Made by a program: the position numbers and the translations under genes
Assembly: GCA_902561795.1 (NCBI GenBank)
Contig: CACERG010000001.1
Span: 124,001-188,000, forward strand
Origin: an uncultured Bacteroidota bacterium
Lineage (GTDB): Bacteria > Bacteroidota > Bacteroidia > Flavobacteriales > Flavobacteriaceae
Direction of reading: 5' to 3'
DNA: 64,000 nucleotides
Shown: positions 52,585 through 61,730 of the stretch, in pieces
Layout: each line of letters starts with the position of its first letter
How positions within the stretch are numbered: the stretch's first letter is position 1
Notes under the pieces: generated by a model
Seen by the model: only the letters and a program-made list of their open reading frames with translations
Databases searched by the model: none
Told to the model about the DNA's origin: nothing

Positions 52585-53388
52585 ATGAAAAATTTTTTAA
52601 TACTAATAATCACAAGCCTATTAATCTTTGCTTGTGATAATTCAAAAGCTACCAATCAAAAAAACTCAGGTCAACAGGGGAACTATATTCAATGGACTAA
52701 TGGTGATCCATTACACGATGAAATGATAAGAAGTGCGATAGGCCATTTTTTAAATATAGAAAGAGAGAAAGCATATGTTTTTTTCGAAAAAGCAGTTAAG
52801 TTAGACTCAACCTCATTTGCAGCACATGTAATGATGTCTACCATGTCTCCACCAAACTCAGAAAAACAAGAAGCACATTATGAACTTGCAAAAAAGTATT
52901 CAGCTAATAAAAATGAAAACTCAAAAAGATTTGTTTCCTTACTTGATATAAAAAGCGAGAACGGATACAGAGGTATATGGGGATCTTCAAAAGAAAAAAA
53001 TGCTATATGGGAGAAAATGTACGAAGCAGAACCAAGGGGAGCTTTTATACAGTTTCATAGAGCAAGATCCAATCCAGATTTAATCACAAGAATTAAAAAT
53101 TTGGAAGAACTAAGCTCAGAATGGGGCGAGCCAAACAATGCAGCGATTATAAATTTTCTTGGGTATCATTATTATCAAAATGGAGACAAAGAAAAATCAA
53201 AACAGGCTTTTGAAAAATATCTTGAGCTTTATCCACAGGGATATAATTCTTTAGATTCAATGGCAGAATTCTATATGTATGAAAAAAATTACGATGAGGC
53301 AAAAAAATATTATAAGATGGTGTTGAATCAATTCCCATTTTCTATTTCAGCAAGGGCTGCTTTGAAAAATATAGAAACTTTAAAATAA
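52585..53388 (+). CDS. TPR repeat lipoprotein
   Basis: The 267-aa protein has a lipoprotein signal (NFLILIITSLLIFAC). It then has helical repeats resembling tetratricopeptides: ERAKAYVFFEKAVKLD-like sequence early (here EREKAYVFFEKAVKLD) and GYHYYQNGDKEKSKQAFEKY, FYMYEKNYDEAKKYYKMVL toward the end. It should be a surface or periplasmic scaffold. It lies between the SnoaL-like gene and the M20 peptidase gene. Confidence 0.75.
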   Translation: MKNFLILIITSLLIFACDNSKATNQKNSGQQGNYIQWTNGDPLHDEMIRSAIGHFLNIEREKAYVFFEKAVKLDSTSFAAHVMMSTMSPPNSEKQEAHYELAKKYSANKNENSKRFVSLLDIKSENGYRGIWGSSKEKNAIWEKMYEAEPRGAFIQFHRARSNPDLITRIKNLEELSSEWGEPNNAAIINFLGYHYYQNGDKEKSKQAFEKYLELYPQGYNSLDSMAEFYMYEKNYDEAKKYYKMVLNQFPFSISARAALKNIETLK

Positions 53389-53435
53389 TTATTTCAACCA
53401 TAAAATCTATTATCTAAATTTAAATTCTACATAAA

Positions 53436-54935
53436 ATGAAAAAACTGATTGTTACCTTTTTGATATCCAGCTTTGGATTTAGTCAATCTTCAAAAGATTT
53501 AGAAATGTGGGCAAAAAATGCAACAAACAAATCTTTTGATATGTTTTATGAAATTTTAAGTATACCAAATGACGCAAATAATTTGGATGATATTGAGTTA
53601 AATGTTAAGTGGTGTGAGAAAAATTTTGCTGAAAGAGGTTTTGTTACACAAAGGATCTCAACTCCCAAAGCACCACTTTTGCTTGCGGAAAGAACCTTTC
53701 CGAAGGCTAAAGAAACTGTTCTTATATATTTACAAATAGATGGTCAACCTGTAGACAATTCTAGGTGGTTCCAGGAAAGCCCATATACCCCAGTTTTAAA
53801 AAGACAAAACAGTAAAGGGGTTTGGGAAATTATCGACTGGGATGAAATAAAAAACTATGAAGATGATTGGAGAATATTTGCACGTTCAACAAGTGACGCA
53901 AAAGGACCAGTGGTCATGTTTTTAAATGCAATGGATGTATTGGAAGAAAAAAAATTGTCCCCCAATTTTAATATAAAAGTGATAATGGATTTTGAAGAGG
54001 AGTTAGGATCTCCAAATTTACCTAAAGCGGTTAATGTAAATAGGGGAATACTTTCTGCGGACCACCTTATCATATTTGATGGGCCAAAGCATAGGTCAGG
54101 CAAACCAACTTTAACATTTGGGGCAAGAGGTATTTCAACTATTCAACTAACAATTTATGGACCAGTAACAGCCCAGCACAGTGGTCACTTCGGGAATTAT
54201 GTTCCCAATCCTGCCCTTAGAATGGCTAAACTTCTTGCATCTATGAAAGATGATGAAGGGGTAGTTGTAATCCCTGGGTTTTACGATGGGATTTCAATCG
54301 ATTCCAAAACAAAAAAAATACTAGATAACTTTCCTCACGACCAAGAGCAATTCATGAAGACTTTACAAATCGGTGAACTTGATAAAGTTGGTGAAACCTA
54401 CCAAGAATCAATTCAATTTCCATCTTTAAATATACGTGGTATGCAGTCTGGATGGATAGATGAGAAAGTAAGAACTATAATACCTGCATGGGCAAGAGCT
54501 GAAATCGATATTCGTTTGGTTTTGGAGTCTGATCCTATGCGTCTGATAGGTCTTGTAAAAAAACATATTGAAAATCAAGGATACTATGTGGTGAACAGAG
54601 AGCCAACAGCCAAGGAACGAATAGATCATCCTAAAGTGGCTACGTTTACACATAAAATTTCGTATCAATCGTTCCGAACAGATCTTGATACCAAGGTAGG
54701 AAAGTGGCTGCGTAAATCAATAAAAAAAGGCTTTGAGACTGACCCCATTAGAATAAGGATGAGTGGAGGCTCTATTCCGATATCACCATTTGTAAACACA
54801 CTTGATATACCGGCAGTAACAGTTCCAACTGTTAACCGAGATAACAATCAGCACAGTCCAAATGAAAATATTAGATTGGGGGATTACCGCAACGGCATAA
54901 AAACAATTTTATCTATACTAACAGAACCTCTTTAA
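53436..54935 (+). CDS. M20 family metallopeptidase, secreted
   Basis: The 499-aa protein has a signal peptide (KKLIVTFLISSFGFSQ) and the M20 fold: LIYLQIDGQPVD in place of the usual GHxDVVP (Gln for His is frequent in this subgroup), the bridging Asp in RSTSDAKGP, the catalytic pair EEELGS, and a dimerisation domain at about residues 230-390. A final His appears in NNQHSPNENI. It should cleave dipeptides or acylated amino acids with two metal ions. It converges on the large BNR-protein gene with a 4-bp gap. Confidence 0.88.
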   Translation: MKKLIVTFLISSFGFSQSSKDLEMWAKNATNKSFDMFYEILSIPNDANNLDDIELNVKWCEKNFAERGFVTQRISTPKAPLLLAERTFPKAKETVLIYLQIDGQPVDNSRWFQESPYTPVLKRQNSKGVWEIIDWDEIKNYEDDWRIFARSTSDAKGPVVMFLNAMDVLEEKKLSPNFNIKVIMDFEEELGSPNLPKAVNVNRGILSADHLIIFDGPKHRSGKPTLTFGARGISTIQLTIYGPVTAQHSGHFGNYVPNPALRMAKLLASMKDDEGVVVIPGFYDGISIDSKTKKILDNFPHDQEQFMKTLQIGELDKVGETYQESIQFPSLNIRGMQSGWIDEKVRTIIPAWARAEIDIRLVLESDPMRLIGLVKKHIENQGYYVVNREPTAKERIDHPKVATFTHKISYQSFRTDLDTKVGKWLRKSIKKGFETDPIRIRMSGGSIPISPFVNTLDIPAVTVPTVNRDNNQHSPNENIRLGDYRNGIKTILSILTEPL

Positions 54936-54939
54936 AAAC

Positions 54940-57900
54940 TTAGGGGCTTTTCATGGAAAAAATTCCTATTTGATTGTCAGAAACAATTTCATTTAGCCTA
55001 GAAATAGATCCGTTCAAAAGTTTTTCTAAAGCTTCCATTTCACGATCAAGTTCAGCCGTGATTTCCTTAAAAAAAGCTTTTGCTTGATTTGTAGGAGGAT
55101 AGTCTCCTCGTTGTGAATCCGCTAATAAAAATGCAATTCTGTTGTTTATTCTAATCCCATAGTTCAATGGATCTTGACGACTTTGATTTTTTGTCATATG
55201 AATATTATTCTCTATAAGGCTTAACTTGCTTTCAAACTGATTAATAAGATTATTTATTTCTTCAGTAAGACCAGATTTTTGCTTTAGATAGTTTAAATCT
55301 TTTTGAACCTCTCTAATTTTGATTATCGCTGAGTTAGCTCTAGTTACCTGATTACGGACATTAATTAAAAAATCAAACTGATCTCTATAGTCTTTATCCG
55401 TATTCTCAAGCCTTGGGTCTTTTTCAATTTTTAAGGATTGTTCAATGACCTCGCCATTATAGTTTAGACTTATTAAATATTCACCGGGAATTGCTTTGGG
55501 ACCTTTATTTGGAGAGGAATAAAATACCATTCCCTCAAATTCTTTATATCCTGGATATCGCATATCCCAGATTAATTTATTTCCGCCAGATTTTAGTGCT
55601 AACGGAATATCAGCTTCTGGGTTTAGATTATTTAGTTTTGCTTTATTGTTATAACGTTTAATCAGTGAGCCGTCTTTCTCTTTAATTACTATACTTACAA
55701 GATCATCTTCTTTTAAATCTTTAATATAAAAATGTAAAATTGCTCCAACAGGGTGATTCTTTCCAACTAATTTAAAATTAGTTTCGTCCTCTTCCTCTGA
55801 TTGTTCTACTCTGAACGCTTTGTCTGGTTTGTAAAGAAAGAAAGATTGAGAATTTAAATTATTTTCTAGCTGATGCAGTGGTGTTAAATCATCAATCATC
55901 CAAAAGCTTCTTCCGTGAGTTGCAGCTATTAAATCATTATCTCTAACATGAAGATCTCTAATTGATGTGATGGGTAGATTTAATTGAAATGGCTTCCAAC
56001 TATTGCCATCGTCAAATGAGATAAACATTCCCCATTCGGTTCCTGCATATAGTAGCCCCTCTCGAACCTTATCAGATCGTATAGCCCTGCTGTAGAAATT
56101 CTGAGGAATTCCTTTGGTGATCAGAGACCAAGTTTTACCATAATCATTTGTCTTATAGAGATAGGGTTTGTAATCTCCAAATTTGTATGAGGTAGCAGCT
56201 ACATATGCAGTACCTTTTTTAAATGGACTGGGGTCTATACAGTTGATCATGTTTAACTTAGGACTTAATGTCGGAGTAGGTGTCACATTTTTCCAAGTTT
56301 CACCGTTATCAGTAGTTAAGTGAATTAATCCATCATCACTGCCGACCCAAATAACTCCTTTTTCAATAGGTGATTCGTTAATAGCAAAAAGGTTTGAATA
56401 AAATTCTGCACCAGTATTATCTTGAGTTATGGGTCCTCCAGAGGACTTAATTGTTTCTGGCAGTCCTCTTGTCAGATCTGGAGATATTGTTTTCCAAGAC
56501 TGGCCACCATCTGTTGTCATATGTAAAAAGTTAGACCCAGCAAAAAGTTTATTTTTGTCGTGTATACTAAACTTGACAGGGAAATTCCAATTGAATCGGT
56601 ATTTCATTACTTCTGCTCCTGAACCAGCAGGATTATCAGGCCAAATATTTACTGAACGCGTTTGATCTGTTCTGTGATCTTTACGCATCATATATCCTTT
56701 ATATGTTCCACCATAAACGATATCATTATTTTTTGGGTCTGGAGCAAGATGAGCACTTTCTCCACCTGCTGTTGTTTCCCAATCGCTTTCACCAATACCA
56801 GAACCTGAGCCTCTATGATTTATTCTAACGGTCGTGTTATCTTGTTGCGCCCCATAGATTCTATATGGGAATTGATTATCTGTGGTTACCCTATAAAATT
56901 GTGCTGTGGGTTGATTATAATAAGTGGTCCAATTATTTCCACCATCATTTGAAATCTGTGCTCCACCGTCATCTGCAATTGCCATTCTGTTATTATTTTT
57001 TGGATCTATCCAAAGGTCATGATGATCTCCATGCGGCGCATCTTTCAATGTAAATGATCTCCCCCCGTCAGTTGACACACCGTAACTTACATTCATTACA
57101 TAAACTTTGTCTTTATTTTGAGTGTCAGCATATATTCTACTGTAGTACCAAGCTCTTTGTCGTAAAGCTCTATCTTCATTTACTTTTTCCCATGTTTTAC
57201 CAGCATCATCTGAGCGAAACACCCCACCATCAGATGCTTCAATGATTGTCCAAATTCGATTTGAATCTACAGGAGATACTGTAATTCCAACAATTCCCCA
57301 AGGCCCACTCGGAAGGCCTTTATTCTCTGTTATATTGATCCATGTGTCACCGCCGTCATAACTTTTGTAAAGCTTACTATCAGGTCCTCCACTATCCATT
57401 CGATATCCATTCCTTTTCATTTGCCATGTAGTGGCATAGATTATTCTTGCATTATTGGGATCCATTATCAAATCACCCGCACCTGCCTTATCACTTTCAT
57501 AAAGTATCTTCTGCCAAGTAGTTCCACCATCTTCTGATCTATACACACCACGCGTTTTATTTGGCTTCCACAAATTACCTATTGCAGCTACATAAATTAA
57601 GTTGGGATTTTTGGGGTGTATTCGTATTCTAGATATATGCTCGCTACCTTTTAAACCAATAAATTTCCATGTTTTACCAGCATCTAAACTTTTCCATAAT
57701 CCATTTCCAGAAGAAACATTTCCTCTCAGAGTTTGCTCTCCTTCACCAACATAAATTATATTCGGATCAGACTCAGAGACAGCAACTGCGCCAATAGAAC
57801 CTCCAAAATAACCATCTGAAATTGAATACCAGCTATTTCCTGAATCTTCGGTTTTCCAAACACCACCTCCTGCAGTTCCCATATAATAGGTGTTAGGATC

Positions 57901-58092
57901 ATTTATCACTCCAGCAACAGTTGCAGCACGTCCACCTCTAAAGGGACCTACAAGCCTCCATTCTAATGAATTGTATAAAGATTCTGAAAAAGTGGTTTCA
58001 TTTTGTTTTTTATTTTTTTTTCGCTGGGCTGTTATATCAACTGGTGTGATTGAAAAAAAACAGCATAAGACAAATAGCAAGTAAGGTTTCAT
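54940..58092 (-). CDS. BNR/VPS10-sortilin-like beta-propeller protein, secreted
   Basis: The 1050-aa protein has a signal peptide (LLFVLCCFFSITPVDITA) and many Asp-box (BNR) repeats of the form S-x-D-x-G-x-T/S-W: TEDSGNSWYSI, SLDAGKTWKFI, SEDGGTTWQKI, SDDAGKTWEKV, TTDGGQSWKTI. Two seven- or ten-bladed propellers can be imagined over residues 40-740, followed by an Ig-like region and a helical tail (about 900-1040). Bacteroidota have many such VPS10-domain/glycosyl hydrolase-like proteins, but catalytic residues of sialidases are not evident. It could bind or process extracellular polymers. No T9SS tail is seen. Confidence 0.85.
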   Translation of the reverse strand: MKPYLLFVLCCFFSITPVDITAQRKKNKKQNETTFSESLYNSLEWRLVGPFRGGRAATVAGVINDPNTYYMGTAGGGVWKTEDSGNSWYSISDGYFGGSIGAVAVSESDPNIIYVGEGEQTLRGNVSSGNGLWKSLDAGKTWKFIGLKGSEHISRIRIHPKNPNLIYVAAIGNLWKPNKTRGVYRSEDGGTTWQKILYESDKAGAGDLIMDPNNARIIYATTWQMKRNGYRMDSGGPDSKLYKSYDGGDTWINITENKGLPSGPWGIVGITVSPVDSNRIWTIIEASDGGVFRSDDAGKTWEKVNEDRALRQRAWYYSRIYADTQNKDKVYVMNVSYGVSTDGGRSFTLKDAPHGDHHDLWIDPKNNNRMAIADDGGAQISNDGGNNWTTYYNQPTAQFYRVTTDNQFPYRIYGAQQDNTTVRINHRGSGSGIGESDWETTAGGESAHLAPDPKNNDIVYGGTYKGYMMRKDHRTDQTRSVNIWPDNPAGSGAEVMKYRFNWNFPVKFSIHDKNKLFAGSNFLHMTTDGGQSWKTISPDLTRGLPETIKSSGGPITQDNTGAEFYSNLFAINESPIEKGVIWVGSDDGLIHLTTDNGETWKNVTPTPTLSPKLNMINCIDPSPFKKGTAYVAATSYKFGDYKPYLYKTNDYGKTWSLITKGIPQNFYSRAIRSDKVREGLLYAGTEWGMFISFDDGNSWKPFQLNLPITSIRDLHVRDNDLIAATHGRSFWMIDDLTPLHQLENNLNSQSFFLYKPDKAFRVEQSEEEDETNFKLVGKNHPVGAILHFYIKDLKEDDLVSIVIKEKDGSLIKRYNNKAKLNNLNPEADIPLALKSGGNKLIWDMRYPGYKEFEGMVFYSSPNKGPKAIPGEYLISLNYNGEVIEQSLKIEKDPRLENTDKDYRDQFDFLINVRNQVTRANSAIIKIREVQKDLNYLKQKSGLTEEINNLINQFESKLSLIENNIHMTKNQSRQDPLNYGIRINNRIAFLLADSQRGDYPPTNQAKAFFKEITAELDREMEALEKLLNGSISRLNEIVSDNQIGIFSMKSP

Positions 58093-58140
58093 AATCTAAA
58101 ATGTTTTTCATTTACAAAATATAAAAAATTTAGAAAATAT

Positions 58141-58578
58141 TTAGTGTTTTCTATTCGGTGCAGTCATGCCCTTACGCCTATAATTCTTTTTTTGGTAAGG
58201 AATTTTGCTGACTTCACTAGAGCCGAAAAACATGTTGCCGATCAAAGAGACAACTTCTTTAGTTATCTCTTTTTCAGAGGAGGTATTATTTAATTTGAAT
58301 TTGCTTAGATCCATTGAAATAAGCATATTGGCTTCTTGATCAAGATGAATAGAGGTGTGTAAATAATATCTTAATACCTTTTCAAGCGATATCTTAGTTC
58401 CCGGATAAAGAACTTGGAAACCATTCAAACTTTTAAAAGTTGTTTTCAGAATACGATATTGATTTTTAAAACCTAATTCCTTTTTTTCACGTAAAGCGTG
58501 ATGGTAATTATCAATTTGTTGGCAATAAGAATTAACTGATATCAGAAATAATCCAAAAAATATTTTACGGATTTTCAT
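58141..58578 (-). CDS. Small secreted protein, unknown
   Basis: A 145-aa protein with a signal peptide (RKIFFGLFLISVNSYCQ), then a mostly polar, basic sequence with no recognised domain. It contains EITKEVVSLIGNMFFGSSE near the C-terminus and ends in basic residues (YRRKGMTAPNRKH). The gene lies 48 bp upstream of the BNR-protein start in the same direction, so the two may be cotranscribed. Confidence 0.55.
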   Translation of the reverse strand: MKIRKIFFGLFLISVNSYCQQIDNYHHALREKKELGFKNQYRILKTTFKSLNGFQVLYPGTKISLEKVLRYYLHTSIHLDQEANMLISMDLSKFKLNNTSSEKEITKEVVSLIGNMFFGSSEVSKIPYQKKNYRRKGMTAPNRKH

Positions 58579-58724
58579 TTAAAACGAAACTAAAAATTTT
58601 TTTAATATGATTGGGTTATACCAATATCAATTTCTTAAGTTCATGAATTAAATCATTTATTTTAAGATTATAATTTTCCCAGAGTTATAATTAACTTACC
58701 TAAGAATAGTCTACTATATGTAAA

Positions 58725-58955
58725 TTGAGAAAAGCAGTATTATATATTTTATTATTTACTACAGGCTGCACCAAAGAGACTGGCTGTGTTGAAATAACTC
58801 TTAAAGAACAGAGCAATGGAAAGTTTTATTTTTATTGGGGACGATTTACAGCTTTAGGGCTAGATGAAGATGGAAATAGTCAACCTTTGTCTGGCTCTGT
58901 AACAGAGGAAGTTTACAATCAATATGAAGTAGGAGACACTTATTGCGTTGAGTAA
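58725..58955 (+). CDS. Small lipoprotein, unknown
   Basis: A 76-aa protein with a lipoprotein signal (RKAVLYILLFTTGC; lipobox Cys about residue 15) and two more cysteines (GCVEI and TYCVE) that could form a disulfide. The start must be TTG at 58725, because the ATG just upstream is followed at once by a stop. No family recognised. Confidence 0.55.
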   Translation: MRKAVLYILLFTTGCTKETGCVEITLKEQSNGKFYFYWGRFTALGLDEDGNSQPLSGSVTEEVYNQYEVGDTYCVE

Positions 58956-59013
58956 AGTTTTTCATAGACATTCTATTACATAAAGAGAACTTTACCAAAG
59001 GATGTTTTGCTTA

Positions 59014-59027
59014 TTTGTATATTGTTG
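59014..59027 (+). promoter_or_regulatory. Promoter-like motif TTTGTATATTGTTG
   Basis: The third copy of the TTTGTATATTG core, ahead of the MFS gene. It lies 43 nt before the ATA codon at 59071 and 79 nt before the TTG at 59107. Confidence 0.4.
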
Positions 59028-59106
59028 TATTCAACGAGTATAAATAAAACCTAAAGCAAGTTTTATCAATATAAATAAATACAGAATAAATTCATTCTTT
59101 AGAATT

Positions 59107-60348
59107 TTGCTTCTTGTCACAGCTGGAGAAGGAGTTTTTATTCTTCCGTTTGTGCTTGCCCGAATTTTTAGACCAACATTTTTAGATGTGTTTCAATTAG
59201 ATAACCTTCAGCTAGGAACATTATATTCCACTTATGGGGTTGTAGCATTAATTTCGTACCTGTACGGAGGCACTTTAGCGGACCGATTTCAGCCTAGAAT
59301 TTTGATGGGTACTGCTCTTGTAATGACCTCTATAGGTGGATTTTTAATGTCAACTTTTCCCTCTTTTTATTCACTACAGATTTTGTATGGTTTTTGGGGA
59401 TTTTCAACCACATTCCTTTTTTGGGCAGCAATGATAAAAGCAACACGAAATTGGGGAGGCGAACAAAGCCAGGGTAAAGCTTTTGGATTTTTAGAAGGGG
59501 GGAGAGGTATTATTGCAGCGACCATAGGGGCTATGGGTATTTTAATTTTTGCAGAATTAATACCTGTTGATATAAACCTAGCTTCATTTGATCAAAAGAA
59601 AGAAGCTTTCCGTTGGGTAATTTTATTTACTTCTTTAATAGTAATGCTAGTGGGGGTATTATCATTCATTTTTATGAGTGAGATGGAGAATAAAGAAAAA
59701 TCTCAAAACTTAATTATTGAGAGTTCATTTAAAAATATTTTAAAAGTAGCACGTTATCCCTCAGTTAGACTTTTAATTATTATAGTTTTATCAGCTTATT
59801 GTGGTTATAAAGCGACAGATATTTTATCATTATATGCTTCTGAGATTATGTTGTTTGATGAGGTCAATGCTGCAAAAGTAGGATCATATCAGATGTATTT
59901 GCGCCCAGTAGTGTGTATATTTATCGGTTATATAGCAGATAAATCTACAAGCTCAATATGGCTAAAACGAGGGTTTCTTATGTTAATTTTAGGATCAATG
60001 CTATTTGCATCAGGTTTTATTAAAGCGCCTCTTAGCGTGTTTTTCATTTTTACAGTAATAATAACTGGAATAGGAACCTATGGTCTGAGGTCATTATATT
60101 TCTCTGCTGTAAAAGAAGGAGATATTCCTTATGCATTCACTGGAACTGCTGTAGGTATTATATCTGTTATAGGTTACACGCCAGATATTTTTATGGGACC
60201 ATTAATGGGCGTTTTACTAGACAATAATCCTGGACTTATTGGCCACCAGTTAGTTTTTCTTTTTTTAGCTGGCTTTTCAATTGTAGGATTTATAGCCTCT
60301 TCGAAATTTAATAGTATTGTCAAAAGAACAAAATTTAGCAACCAATAA
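59107..60348 (+). CDS. MFS transporter (start uncertain)
   Basis: The 413-aa protein has twelve predicted helices and the MFS loop 2-3 signature GTLADRFQPRIL. The first helix is AGEGVFILPFVLARIF. The track start TTG leaves almost no N-terminus before it. The frame stays open upstream and reads NKYRINSFFRILLLVTAG, a normal basic cytoplasmic start, but has only ATA (59071) or ATC/ATT as initiators. A non-canonical start, giving about 425 aa, is therefore possible. The substrate is unknown. The AhpD-like gene follows 8 nt downstream. Confidence 0.88.
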   Translation: MLLVTAGEGVFILPFVLARIFRPTFLDVFQLDNLQLGTLYSTYGVVALISYLYGGTLADRFQPRILMGTALVMTSIGGFLMSTFPSFYSLQILYGFWGFSTTFLFWAAMIKATRNWGGEQSQGKAFGFLEGGRGIIAATIGAMGILIFAELIPVDINLASFDQKKEAFRWVILFTSLIVMLVGVLSFIFMSEMENKEKSQNLIIESSFKNILKVARYPSVRLLIIIVLSAYCGYKATDILSLYASEIMLFDEVNAAKVGSYQMYLRPVVCIFIGYIADKSTSSIWLKRGFLMLILGSMLFASGFIKAPLSVFFIFTVIITGIGTYGLRSLYFSAVKEGDIPYAFTGTAVGIISVIGYTPDIFMGPLMGVLLDNNPGLIGHQLVFLFLAGFSIVGFIASSKFNSIVKRTKFSNQ

Positions 60349-60356
60349 AATTTAAT

Positions 60357-60956
60357 ATGAAAAAACCTTTAGTATCTCCTTTGGATAGAAATAGTACAAA
60401 ACAAGCCAAAGAAATGGCCGATTTTTATGATGAAACTTTAGGGTTTACTCCTAACAGCCTTTTTACAATGATGCATCGCCCAAGAATCGCCAAAGCATTT
60501 TTGGAAATGAATCAGGCAGTAATGGAAAATAAAGGCTCCATTACAAGTTCAATGAAAAGAGAGATTGCTTATTTGTCAAGTATGACAACGGGATGCCGAT
60601 ACTGTGAAGCCCATGCAATAAGAGCAGCTGAAAGGTATGGTTCTTCACAAGAACGGCTCGAAAACATTTGGGAGTATAAATCACATGTGGCTTTTTCAGA
60701 GGCGGATAGAGCAATGTTTGACTTGGCTATCGCAGCCTCTCAAGTTCCAAATGGAGTTTCAAAAGAAATAAAGGTTAGAGTAAAAAAATTCTTTAGTGAA
60801 GGAAAAATTGTTGAAATTTTGGGAGTTGTAGCTTTATTTGGCTATTTAAATCGCTGGAATGACAGTATGGGTACAGAACTTGAAAATCCTGCAGTAAAAT
60901 CAGCAGAACAAATTCTTGAAGCAAGGGGATGGGAAGTAGGTAAGCATTCCTACTAG
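60357..60956 (+). CDS. AhpD-like/carboxymuconolactone decarboxylase family protein
   Basis: The 199-aa protein fits the CMD/AhpD group: the redox motif CRYCEAHA (CxxC-x2-H) near residue 80, preceded by a helix with MKREIAYLSSMTTG. The pair of cysteines and the histidine suggest a peroxidase or disulfide reductase activity. It is coupled to the MFS gene by an 8-nt gap, so the two may deal with one compound. No signal peptide. Confidence 0.85.
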   Translation: MKKPLVSPLDRNSTKQAKEMADFYDETLGFTPNSLFTMMHRPRIAKAFLEMNQAVMENKGSITSSMKREIAYLSSMTTGCRYCEAHAIRAAERYGSSQERLENIWEYKSHVAFSEADRAMFDLAIAASQVPNGVSKEIKVRVKKFFSEGKIVEILGVVALFGYLNRWNDSMGTELENPAVKSAEQILEARGWEVGKHSY

Positions 60957-60970
60957 AAAAATATTGTTAA

Positions 60971-61309
60971 TTAGAATGCACTATTTACCAATATCAAAAA
61001 GTTTAATATTGCATAAAAAAGTGCAGGGATCATTCTTAAAGGCTGATCTTCGATTTTAATTCGTACTCCTATAGCAGCTAACATAAGTAACATAAGTGAG
61101 GCAGAAGATAATGGAATTAAGGGTTCAAAAACAAAACCTAAAAAAAGCCCTAATCCCCCAAGAAGCTGAAGTGAACCAATTATAATGCGTTGTTCAGGAT
61201 AGCCCCACCTGTTGTACTCTACTTTCATTTTTTTTGAAAAAAAAGATGACAATCCATAATAGACAAAAGAAATCCCTGAAATTAGAATTAGGATTTGTAA
61301 AAATGTCAT
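60971..61309 (-). CDS. DoxX-like membrane protein
   Basis: The 112-aa protein has four hydrophobic helices and the DoxX-type features FVYYGLSSFF, EYNRWGYPEQRIIIGSLQLLGG and LPIP-like end (here PLRMIPALFYAILNF). It follows the second DoxX-like gene by 3 nt; both probably sit in the inner membrane. Function of the family in this setting is unknown. Confidence 0.72.
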   Translation of the reverse strand: MTFLQILILISGISFVYYGLSSFFSKKMKVEYNRWGYPEQRIIIGSLQLLGGLGLFLGFVFEPLIPLSSASLMLLMLAAIGVRIKIEDQPLRMIPALFYAILNFLILVNSAF

Positions 61310-61312
61310 GAA

Positions 61313-61657
61313 CTACAGTAAACCCTTATCAACTGCGGCAACAAAAAGCGACAAAACTAAAAGGCAAAAAGAGGGGACATATTTTATAAAAGGATTTTTA
61401 ACACTGATGTGCGCTATCTGGGCGCAGACCATTAAAAAAGCCATTAGTAAAGCAGAAAAAAAGACTACTTTTTGGTAAAATATTCCAACCACAAGTAGAG
61501 TAGCTAGAGAAATTTTGGATGCCCCTACCATGCTCCTTACTAAATCTGATAAGCCGTATTGTTTAAATTCTACTACTATGTTATCAAAACGAAAGACCCA
61601 TACTATAACTATCGAAACAGCGATTATCAGTTGTGCAGCAATTGCTATATTTTCCAT
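61313..61657 (-). CDS. DoxX-like membrane protein
   Basis: The 114-aa protein has four hydrophobic helices with VVEFKQYGLSDLVRSMVGASKI, the conserved loop of DoxX-like proteins, between the first two. It is the upstream member of a two-gene set. The two proteins are similar in length and topology and may form a heteromer. Confidence 0.7.
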   Translation of the reverse strand: MENIAIAAQLIIAVSIVIVWVFRFDNIVVEFKQYGLSDLVRSMVGASKISLATLLVVGIFYQKVVFFSALLMAFLMVCAQIAHISVKNPFIKYVPSFCLLVLSLFVAAVDKGLL

Positions 61658-61730
61658 ATAGTTAAATATAAGAATTTAATGTTTAATTTAAAGATTATCC
61701 AAAAATCAAATGATGAAAGAATCAATACTT

